A DNA stretch of 64,000 nt from Numida meleagris (taxonomy: Eukaryota; Chordata; Aves; Galliformes; Numididae). The notes under the pieces are model-generated. The model did no database searches. It saw nothing but the letters and a program-made list of their open reading frames with translations, and had not been told where the DNA came from. Shown here piece after piece: positions 49,859 through 60,100 of this stretch (the stretch's first letter is position 1; each line of letters opens with the position of its first letter). Position numbers and translations under genes: made by a program. Location of the stretch: positions 108,618,898 through 108,682,897 of the forward strand of contig NC_034409.1 of assembly GCF_002078875.1 (NCBI RefSeq), in the 5' to 3' direction.

Positions 49859-52800
49859 AAGCACTACCACCTCAGGTAACCCAAGAGATCTTCTGCTTTC
49901 TTCCTTCCTCTGGTGTGTCTCTGGGACATTGTGGCAGCTGCAGAGTTCTCATCAGAAACAAGCGTTGTGTCTCTCCGGGAATCATGTCCCTGAGGCTCAT
50001 GGTTCACCAGTCAGCTGACTTTCACAGCACACTGGATATGAGTCCTTTCTGCACAGATTTTTGCTGGGCACGTGCAAGGGAATTACTATGGGAAAGATCT
50101 GGAGTTGTTTAGAGGGAGGAATTGATTCCAAATGATGTCTTGCTTTAGGTTTATGGTGTTTTTCAGACAATGAATTAAATACCGTTTTCTCCATACTAGG
50201 GACTTGGAAGCAATGTCTCGCTAACTTTTTAGTTACCAGAATCAGTGATTTTTAAGTACAAAGAAACATATGTCCTTGATTATCTATCTAGCTAATAATT
50301 AATAATGCTTGGTTGTTTTTCCCCCCATGTATCTATGCTGACCTCTTTAGAAAGAGATTTTATATTCTGAGCCCCTTATGTATTTTTCCATATCACGTAC
50401 GTGAATGATTATTCTGAAGTGTAAAACCTCCAGTGTCTAGCACACAATTTTCCAATACTTCATCTCACTCTCGCAGGAAAAGACAATTAAAGAAATATTG
50501 AGTGTTTTTGCATTTGCATTTTTCATTAGATAGGTTGTCTTAACTAGAATGTCAGGGTGTCTGTGTTAGTAAAGCGTGTCTTCCATGTGCTTTCATCCTC
50601 AAGGTAGCTCCAACTGACAAAATTACATGGGGTCTAATACCCACTTTTCATTATTAGCAGCAGTTTGCTTACAGCTGGAGCAAAAGGGTATCTAACAGAT
50701 TAAGCTAGATTCTATTTAAAGATTTTAATATTTTCCTTTTACAATGGGAAAAAAATGAAAAGGAAGAGGAAGGTAACCTAAAGGTTTCTACTTGTGAGAA
50801 TATTTTCAATGAATTATATTGATTAACAAAATTGCTACATCTTATGGCAGAAACTTTTTAGAAAAAGGCTGTAATTGTAATTAATTTTTAGACTGTGCCA
50901 CATATTTGATGATAGCTCTGATTCATGCTATTATATTCTCTCTCTTCCTTCACCCACAGCAAAACAAATTTAATTTGATTCATACCCTTAAGGAAAAAAA
51001 CTCAAAATTACTCACATGGTTATGATTCAGCTCTTGGCATAAAACCCTGTCCTCCTCCATCCTCCCCTTCTCCCACCCAAACCACCCCCACCCTCGCCCA
51101 CTGTATATTTATGTCACTGTAGTCTGAAAAAGTTGGGTAGCTCTTTAAAAACAGAGCAAATGAAATCCTTCTTCAAGCTGCTATATTACATATGTCGATA
51201 TGAGCCTAATAAGACTTCCTTTTCACAAGCGGTATGGAGGCAGCAACAGTACTCTGTTTTTCATGTTACTTTAATAGACAACAGCGCTGTGTTAGTCCTG
51301 AGAGGAGGTTGCTTTTTAGCAGTTTAGCAAAGCTACAGCAAGCGATGCTAAAATTGCACAAGTTGTTGGATTTATGAATATGGCTTTCCAAAAGAAGACT
51401 TCTAAGGAAACTGTATACAGGGATTCTTTTTGAGGTGAAGTTCCAGAAGAGCTATCTTAATATTATTTCTGTCTTTCTCTTAATTAGTCTTAATGACCTC
51501 ATTTTTTCAGGTGTTAGCGGGGTTTTCCCCACGAAAAGATAAAAGCTGCAATGCTTTAATTATGTAAGTTTATAGCAGTGTCCCTGGTTTCCTAGAGCGT
51601 GTCAGGTACTTCTTTATATGGGTAATTGGCAGTCTCCTGCCTTAACCTCCCACTGGAGGTGAGTGGTAGGATTCTGCTCACCATTGCATCTCATGAGCTG
51701 TCATTCGTAAGAGCTGAACACTGAACACAACTCAGGTTCTGCAGTCAGACACTAGAATCATTCAAAGGAGATATTTTGTGTATGAAAAGATGGTTACAGA
51801 GATCTGGTATTTAGAGGTGCTGCAGCCCAGCAGTCCCAGTGGAAATTAGGAGCAGCTCACTGCCTCTGAAAGCTGACACATTTGTTTATGTATATAACGC
51901 TGAGCACAGAGGACTTAATGCACACTGATGCAATGAACCAGTCACAGTATGTACCACAACTTTAATAAGTTGGTGGGAAAGAGTATTTTTAATGAAAGAC
52001 ACTAATGCAACCCTTCCACTCTTACTGCAAGAGACAAATGGGTGATACTTGAAAGGTAGAAATCAATAGGGAAAAAAAATTCTCAAAGCCTAGATCACTT
52101 GTTTACTCAAGGAAGATTAACTTGTTAGTTAAATGATGCATGTTTCATTAGCTCTGTGGAAAGATAAAATTCATTTTTTCTTCATTCCTCTAACAACCTC
52201 TGCTGCTGTATATGTACTGTACAGAAACAATGTGGTATCTGCACACATGTCCATGGTCTCAGTGACACTGGGAATGTTCCTTACTGGATGAGAAGGGTCT
52301 GGGAGTGTAATTAGCGTGAAGGCTGTTGTCCAGTTCCTTTGGAGTTCCTTCTTGCAGGGAAGCACAAAGGATGGGGCATCTGTTCATTTCCCAGCCCTGA
52401 TGTGACTTCTATATTTTGAGTCCTGGCCATGAAGTGTTGGCATGAATGAACTTGACCTGAAGAGGGAAGGGTGGTCTCTGGGTGGCCTCTTCCTCTCCCT
52501 TTCCTGTGTTGTTGCTTTATGCAATGTGCAAACTGTCTACCTTGGACTGTCTCACTCCTAAATAAACAGGTCTACTAGATAGCTCTTGTTTCTGATGCCA
52601 ATAACAAGCATCTTAAAAGGAGTCAATTGACCCCACGCATTTGGACAAAGGCACAACAGTGAGAAAATCAAGAGGGAAAAGTAGGGAAGCTTTCCTAATG
52701 GGAAAGAAAAACTGCTTGGTATAGCAGGAAATAGGCTTTGCTGCAACAATGGAGGAAGACAAGTCTACTGAGGAAACAGTCAAAAAAGAAAAATGTAAGA

Positions 52801-55700
52801 GATGAGTTGGGCATTTACATCTGTGAGAGCATGGAATGGGATGAAGAGAGCAGAGCCTTCTCTTTCATACTCATCCCTCATTCCTCCCCTTCCCTTCCTG
52901 GTGTAACTAGGTTTCTGTGTTGCAATGAAGTATTCTTCTCCCAGCAAGCACAACAGGCAGAATCCGGCTGAACTTCAGTCACACTTGCACAGCCAAGCTA
53001 CCGAAATTCAGACGCTACTGCCAGCAGTGCAGTGATGCACCTTCCTGTGTTCCATTTGGACAAAAGTCCCATAAGATATACTGACTTTACAAAAAAAAAA
53101 AAAAAATCTCAGCAATGAGGTCAACAATGCAAGCACATCTTTTCCTGTTAGGCACCAGCTGCTATCATTTTTGAGCATTACGTTTTAGCCATGTAGATGG
53201 TGACTGGAGACCATCCAGCTCAGCACTGGTTGGAACGAGATGCACAGTGTGCTCCAGGACATGCGTGTGGTACGGGGAGCCAAAAGTTCCCTGATGCGAC
53301 TCAGTTCCTGATGGAAACTTCTGTGATGTTGATCGAGTCAACATACTCCTGGCCTCTGTTTCTCATTTTCTAGAGACTTAAGTCTACCATTTCACAGGGA
53401 TATTATGGGGATTTACCTTAAAATGTACTTCTGAGGTACTTAAAATGGTTAATCAGCTTTTCCATTATGGAGTACTTACGTTATTTGGCTGGCTTCAGAT
53501 ACACGAGCTCACACAAACGCTATACATAGATTTCTTTTCTGGAATATTTTGTGTTTGGCTCATCTGAGTCACGGTTTCCATTCAAAAAGAATAGTGAAAT
53601 AATTTGATTGTTTTAATCTAAAATATTGTTGTGAAGAACTTTGGGAAGAACTCAGAAACAAAGCGTGATAAAATTCTTAAGCTTATGTAACTTACCAGGG
53701 TCGACGGCAGATACATGTCTGTTTGCTACCAACAAGCTGGAGAATGGAAGGCTGAGGGCAGTTGTGGTACAGAACAAGACAAGGGAAATATGACTTGAAG
53801 CAAAGAGAGGACGATGGTGATCATTTGATGTTGTGCCAACAGCTGGCCCCACCTAAATTTAGGATGGAAATTTAGAATAAAGTTCCAAACCATCAGAAGC
53901 AACTTCTGGAACAAACTCCCAACTGCAGGAGCTGAGGAGAAGCTGCAGCTCTTTGAGATGACAGTAGGGTCAGAAAATAAGAGGGATGTTTGCTGGTTTC
54001 CTTCCCAGTCCCTAAGTTCTTCAGCTACACCTGTTGTCCTAGGTCTCTTCTTTAATTCAGTTCTCTGTAATTAAACATCTGGAAAGGATGGACAGCTCAT
54101 CTCAAATTTTTAATGTTAATAGGAACTGTGGCCATTTTGAGACATTTATTCACTATCCCTCAAGAAGATGGAAGATGTAACTCTTGATAAGTTGATCTGG
54201 CTACTTGTAATTTAAATCTGCATACCTGCTTGAAGTTCATGACAAGATAAAGACTACAATTTTGAAGTATTCTGATATATTTAATGGAATAACTTTAATT
54301 GAAGCCAAAACATACCATCTAAAGGAAATAAACATAGGATTGTTTTCTTTAAAAAAATGCAATAGATGTAAAACCAAGACAAAGATTTATATGCGCGCCG
54401 CGAGTGTGAAATTTTTATTAGGTCATCTGCCTTTAATTAAACAAAACATTTTTTCCTTATCCCCGTGCTATTCTAGGATAGGATGTTTTTGTCGTTTTAT
54501 GGTTTCGTTGGGCTATGGAATATTCCAAACAATTTGAAAATGTGGTTAGATTAGTTTTCCCTTGGGTTTGACCTCAGTAAACTTATCTTGCGGTAGGACG
54601 AGATGGCTTTGCCTTTGTTGTGCTTACTACCTCAAGACAGTTGTTGTGTGTTTAATTAATATGACACAAAGTGATGTGTGTCTAGGGGGGTGACAGGGGG
54701 TGTCGTGTGCTCTGCTCCGTGGGTTTTTCCCCTACCCCAGCGCTCTGAGTCATCCCTCCGCATGGTCCCGCTCCCCTGGCTGAAGAGGGCTGTTGTTCTG
54801 TGGCACCGGAGGGTGGGGGAGAGGCGATTTGAGTCATCCTCAGTGCTTTGCCATGGCATACGTTTCCTGCCCAGAAGCTGGGATTGGCGTGGCCATGGCA
54901 GGCAGCCCCGCAGCCCTTCCGATTCTGCCTCGAACGGCGTTTCCTGCTGCCGCACATGGCCACGTGCGCGTCTTCAGGGTGCAAGAGGGGAGCTGAAGCA
55001 CGGCACTCACAGGTTGCCCTGCATGCCACGGGGGTACGTGGGCAGGTGTGGGTTTTAGTATTGCGTGTATGGCAGAGCCCATTTCTTATGTGGCAGTCAT
55101 CTCTTTTTGGAGCATATCTTCAAAATAAAAACGGAAAGCGGGCGGTTGCACGGCAGCACATTCCTTGCTTTTTAAGCAGGCTGAGTCCTTCCTGGCACGG
55201 AGAGCTGCTGTTGATTATTTAATGCATTGAATGATGCATTGAAATAATTCCCTTTCTGATGGATTCGCACACTGTATGGTACGAAGTTTTTCGGAGCAGT
55301 GCCGCTCAGCCCGCTGCCCTTTGCTTTGAAAACAATTTCCAGCTTATATGTTTAATAACAATTACTATTTCTCTACGTAACCAAGAGGGGGGCTCTCCAC
55401 GCCGGAGGTGCCCCTTTTCATTTCCACCCCCCCCTCCCGCCCCAGCGAGCGCCGCGGCGGGGGCAGAGAGCGCGCCGATGGCTGCAGGACGCGGCTCGCA
55501 GCGCGAGGATTAGCGTAATGTGTGCCAGACATTCCTCCTATTTAGATGCTGGCTGGTCCTGAATACGGCCGTGTCTGTGTGAGGCGAGGGAGTTTCCTGC
55601 TTTAAATCACCAGCAGGCTCCGGCTGGGCGTTCCCGCTCGCGCTCGCTGCCCTTTTTTCCTTCCCCCTCAATGAGTGTCCTTTGTGTAACCCCGCTAATT
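49859..55700. other. Intron-like or intergenic DNA upstream of the second promoter
   Basis: AT-rich with no recognised transposon. An A16 tract lies at 53091-53106. Parts at about 50.46-50.99, 51.47-51.57, 54.23-54.56 and 55.08-55.26 kb look like complex non-coding sequence of the kind often conserved near developmental genes. GC rises from 54.68 kb towards the promoter and creates many overlapping chance ORFs there. Confidence 0.45.
51490..51570. promoter_or_regulatory. Possible regulatory element with kappaB-like palindrome
   Basis: GGGGTTTTCCCC at 51519-51530 is a perfect purine/pyrimidine palindrome that fits the NF-kappaB consensus (GGGRNNYYCC). It is flanked by TTAATTAGT- and TTTAATTATG-type homeodomain cores. 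Whether it is bound is unknown. Confidence 0.25.
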
Positions 55701-56420
55701 CAGAAAATTCTCCGCGGTAATTGGAACTGCCCCGTCACGTGGCCGCCGCCCGCTGATTGGCCACCCTTAATTGGCGGGTCGCTATAAGAGCGGCGTGCGG
55801 CGGCGTGCGCGCAGCGGCTCCGCTCCCGGCCCGGCCTCACCGCGCTGGGGGCTCCGGCGGACGGGCGGGGGCCGCGTTCCCACCCTGCAGTGCCGCCTCC
55901 CGGTGGGGCTCTGGGGGTTGCCCGGCGATAGGAAGGGCCGCTCGGCACGGTGAGTGGGGGGGGAGGGGGGTGCCGCGCTGGTGGGTGGGGGGGTTGTCTG
56001 GCCCACGCTGGGGGCTGCGGGATCCGCCGGGGGCTGCGCGCAGCCCCGGTAGGCGCTGCGGTGGGGCGAACTGAAACGTACCTGGGGTGCGCAGCGCCTG
56101 CTTCTTGTCTTCCTTTCGTTTTGTTGGAGGGAGCGGTTTGTAAGCGCTTCTTGGAAGCCTGGCAGGGTGGAAGTGAGGCGAGCACGCGTGCGGTGGCTGC
56201 GCGCTTTTTGCGCCCCGCCGGGAAGGAGCGGTGCGCGCATGGACTTGCTGCGGGGCTGCTCGGTCGGCGGCTTCCGACGTCCCTGGGCCGGCAGCCGCGT
56301 GGGGGAGAGCCTGGGGAAAGCGAAGGACGGGGGCAGTCCGATAGGCGCTGCGCATCGTGCTGCTCTCCGCTGGGTTCCTGAATCCGGTGTGGGCTAGGAA
56401 AGCGAGATCCTGTGTAAGCA
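55700..56420 (+). promoter_or_regulatory. CpG-island promoter with CACGTG, CCAAT and TATA boxes (downstream promoter)
   Basis: The core promoter is unusually clear. A palindromic E-box in GTCACGTGGC context lies at 55736-55741, the USF/MiT-TFE type. An inverted CCAAT box (GATTGG) lies at 55755-55760, a second TTAATTGG at 55768-55774, and a TATA box TATAAGAG at 55783-55790. A further AATTGG lies near 55719. The TATA box predicts a start near 55813. CpG density is high from about 55.40 to 56.40 kb. A CCAAT-to-TATA distance of about 25 bases is shorter than usual. Orientation is + from the order of elements and the donor at 55950. It could serve an alternative transcript of the gene starting at the left edge, or a separate gene. 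Confidence 0.8.
55813..55949 (+). other. Candidate non-coding first exon (exon 1b)
   Basis: It begins about 30 bases after the TATA box and ends at a consensus donor, CACG|GTGAGT, at 55950. The 137 bases contain no ATG, so the exon is a pure 5' leader and translation must begin in a later exon beyond the window. It is extremely GC-rich. It resembles exon 1a in being GC-rich and ATG-free, which fits alternative first exons joining a common downstream exon. The start position depends on the TATA box only. Confidence 0.62.
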
Positions 56421-57071
56421 CGCATTAAGCGGTGCCGTTGACTCCTGTTTAAATACGGTACTGTAATCGGGGCTGCGAGAGTTGCCTCCGAGTCGCATGG
56501 GGAGCGGGAGTACCTGCGGTACGGCGTGGGTTTGGCATATCTCTGTGTAAATACGATAGGTAGCAGATGTATTACATGAGAACTGTAACTTTTGCCTTAA
56601 ATCTGTTGATTTGGTGACTCTTATTTTTTTACTTTCTTTTTGAGCAGTAACTTCAGGATGTGTTTAGAAAGTGCTTTGGTTACAGGTTAGAAGAGATGCG
56701 CTCTGCGTGACACTTCTCAGTGTCTTATTTTGCTGCTTTTCTTGTTTTGGAACCTCTGGTTTTAAACACACTCATAAAAAAAAAAAGTAGAAGCTATTCA
56801 GCGTTGGGATTACATTTCTGCTATGAAGCTTGTCTTAATTATTTGAAGGCCTTTCTCTCCTTCCTAAAACGATTTTCAGAAGCTCTTTGAACAATGCTTT
56901 CTGTAAAAATAGAGCTCAAGGTTGCTGTGTAGCTAAATTTATAGTAAAAATGAGTAGGAAATGCCTAATAAGAGAAACAATAAAAATAATAGATCTCAAG
57001 ATAAGCATGCCTTCTAAGGGCACTGCGCCTTAGCAAATGGGGAAGAGCGTAACCTGACTTCTGCTACTGTA
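55950..57071 (+). other. Start of the intron after exon 1b
   Basis: CpG-rich to about 56.42 kb, then AT-rich. Long ORFs on the minus strand (up to 241 codons at 55700-56425) result from GC-rich sequence and have Pro/Arg/Ala-rich, low-information translations. A possible 37-bp micro-exon after TTTCTTTTTGAGCAG at 56632-56646 has only a weak donor. Confidence 0.5.
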
Positions 57072-57142
57072 GCCCATGGCACAGGGGGTTGGAACTAGAT
57101 GATCTTTGAGGTCCCCTCTAACCTAAGCCATTCTGTGATTCT
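57072..57142 (+). mobile_element. CR1 LINE 3' tail, short
   Basis: 'GCACAGGGGGTTGGAACTAG', 'ATGATCTTTGAGGTCCCCTC' and 'AAGCCATTCTGTGATTCT' form the last about 70 bases of a CR1 with its terminal repeat. This is one of the most severely 5'-truncated copies here. Confidence 0.9.
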
Positions 57143-60100
57143 TAGCTAAGGTGTGGCCCAATGCTACCTGAGCAAAAGGCTCTTTTCAGCCTGGAGCCAA
57201 CTGCTCTGAGGTCCTGCAATCGTCCTGGGGTTGGGGAGCAGCTCTCTGCAGCTGGGTACGTTTTTCCCTTATAGATTTACCAATTAAAATTCCAGAGAAA
57301 GAATTCATAAGGTTAGCATTCTTGCCAGAGGTCCCCCCCCCTCCCTTCCCCTCACCCTCCTGAAAATAAAAAACACATACTGCTCTGCTTGAGTATTGAA
57401 AGCTTGAAAAAGTAGAATCCTACTGGATTTGTCGTGTGTTAATAAAATGATGGGCAGCCTCCCATCGGGGTTCGCTCACCTGTTTTGAAATACTGGTAGG
57501 AAGTGAGAGCTGACTGGTTTAAACATAGGCTGAAATTTCAGGAATTAAATAAACATGTCCCAGTCTAATTCTGTTTAGATCATGTCTATTACTTGTGTTT
57601 TGGTTTGTGTCATGCTGGTGACTGTTCCAGTTTATTCATTTAAAAAAAATCTTAACTTTTGTAGTAGATGATCTCATGCAAAACCACATTTTATGCTAAT
57701 TCTGTTAGTATGTTGTTGCTGTCTGATTTTTGTGAATGTATATAATGAAAACATTTGCAAAAAAAAAAAAAACTGCCACCAGTAGATCTTGTAATGTATC
57801 TTAATGGCTATTTCTATTAATTCAAGCAAGTAGTGGTGTTTGATGGCTGATGCAGAGAAAGGCAGAGGTGGGAAATGAGCAAAATGCTTCTTGTATGTCA
57901 GCAGATAGTTTGCGTCAGTTGGCATCTCAGCTACTGGAAGGGCTACGTGGCAGAGTGGCTCCTGCCCTGGTTTAGAGTGGTTTGGTAGCACTGCAGGAGT
58001 CGATGGAGTCTGTAAAATGTTTCAGCAGCGTGGATGGCAAGAGGGTGTGAGTATGGGGAGGTGCCTGCCCGTGGGATGTCGCAGTGTTGAGAACTGCCAG
58101 ATAAGAGCAAACCCTGGGCTTCTTATTCATTTTTGTTTTTGACCATATGCTGCTGCGGGCTGTGTCACTCCCTGTCCACCCGCACACCCCTGGATTATAG
58201 GTGGGTATTCCATCCAAATCAGTTTTTGGGTGAGGTATGTCTGAAATCCTTCTAATAGCTGCAGTAACCGATGGAAGCTTCCCATGTTTAGTGTGCAATT
58301 CTTCCCACTCCCACAGAGCATCTCGAATGGGTTAGATTATATAAAGTCACTTTGATATCTAATTTTTTTACATGAAATATGCCTGTGGTGATGGTGGGGT
58401 ACCTTTTGACAAGTACGATGATTTATCGCTTCTTAGAAAACTATTCATTTTTTTTTACCAGGAAGTATTTTTGTGGTAGCAGTTACATCTCCAAATACCT
58501 GCAATTCGGGGAAAGCTTTCAGTAGGCAAGGATGCTCGCTGTTTCCATATCTGAAGATGCATTTAGTTTATTATGACTTAGTGAAAGGGGAGGAGGAGTT
58601 ACCTGCCCCTTGGTGTGCTTGTCCTTTGAGCAGTGAGACATTTTCACCTTGATGTTCTGCCTGTGCTGAAGTTTGAAAACCGGGCTCTTGATATGGAAGT
58701 CGTGCTATAGAAATGTAGAAACATTCTGTTCACCCGGCTGTAACTTTAGCACTGCAGATAGTTCTTCTGCACCTATAACTGTTAGAAATGCGGTGTAATA
58801 TGACTGCAGCAGTTCTCCCAGGGGGGCGATCAGGCTATTATGTCTGCCTTGATTTGTTCTTACAAATAACTTTCCAGCTCTTGCTGTGATAAGTGGAACT
58901 GATGTTGCTTGTTTGCTTGGGGTTTTGAGATAGAGAGAACATCTTTCAAAACACATGTATATATGGTACATGTATAAACTTGTGATAGGCTGCTAATGCT
59001 GCTTTAAATATCTTTTTGGAAATTCTCAGCACAACAGAATGAAGCCTAAGCTGCTGAATGGGTAGGCTGAGGTGCAGTGTATATCTAAATGCTTCTGCCT
59101 CCTGCACGTATGATAAGTGTAATTATAGTTGTTTCAGCTTATAATGTCAAAGCATTGTCATCTCATTCCTGTAACTGTTGAATTGCTCCTAAGGTTGATA
59201 AGCGGTATAAATTTAACTATGTGATGTATTGGTATACAAGTATATAAGTCATCACTGTACTTGCAAGTTTAACAGTCAGAAAGTAAAGCTGATTTTATAG
59301 CTCAAGGCAAATGAAACAAAGTTTAAGAATGAAGTAGTACAGAATTATTGTGTGTTTTTGGAGCTGATTATGGAATGAAGACGTACGAATACAACATGTG
59401 GAAAATGAACTACGTGTCATACAAGAGGTTCTCTGGACCATCACCCTGCCCAAAGGGTTAGGCTAACTATTTTTAAATTCTGATGGATGTATTTCTGACC
59501 TATTCTTAAAGATACCTGACACAGGAATACACATTGCAGGAAAGCCTGCCTTCTGTAGGCTTACTGAACAATAAAGCCTCTGCCTAACCCGACTATTCCT
59601 AGTGATAGGTTTGAACCACAACTATTTGCCCAAGCAGAAGAGTCTGCACCCTCTTTCTAAACTGCTGAACTTGTGTGCTTCTCTCCCACGTCTCTCTTGA
59701 ATGTAATCATCTTGTTGCCTAAATGGAGCTCAGGTGGGCCAAAACTAGCTATAACGGTGGCAGTCACCCGGAGAAGGTGGGTCTGAGTATGGTTCATGGA
59801 AGAGTGCTGTCTGAAGTCTTCTGGAAGCAATTCTGTTTCTAGAGTGAGATTTCTTTTTAAAGATGAAAACTTTAGTCACCCTTGAGTGACTAAGATACAG
59901 AACAGCTAAGTAACTTGCATTGATGTTGAGGGAAGAAAATAACTTATTTAAAGTATACTATACTGTGCCTTCTATCAGGGGGTATTGCAACAGATAAACA
60001 TGATCTGACTCAGCTATTGCCTAGAAAAACTGAGCACCCAATATTTTTCTGAGATGAAAATACCTACTTGTACACCTCTGTTCAGGTTCTTGTCTGCTTT

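Noticed and set aside
54656..55222. Several 80-126 codon ORFs on both strands
   Set aside because: Mutually overlapping in five frames with no domain, in GC-rising DNA upstream of the promoter.
55700..56425. 241-codon minus-strand ORF and overlapping 194-, 152- and 143-codon ORFs across the downstream promoter
   Set aside because: They overlap one another in several frames within a CpG island, translate to Pro/Arg/Ala-rich low-information sequence and cover core promoter elements. Such ORFs are expected from few TA-rich stops in GC-rich DNA.
56632..56683. Possible 37-bp micro-exon after exon 1b
   Set aside because: The acceptor is fair, but the donor (GTTAGA) is weak and the exon is unusually short.
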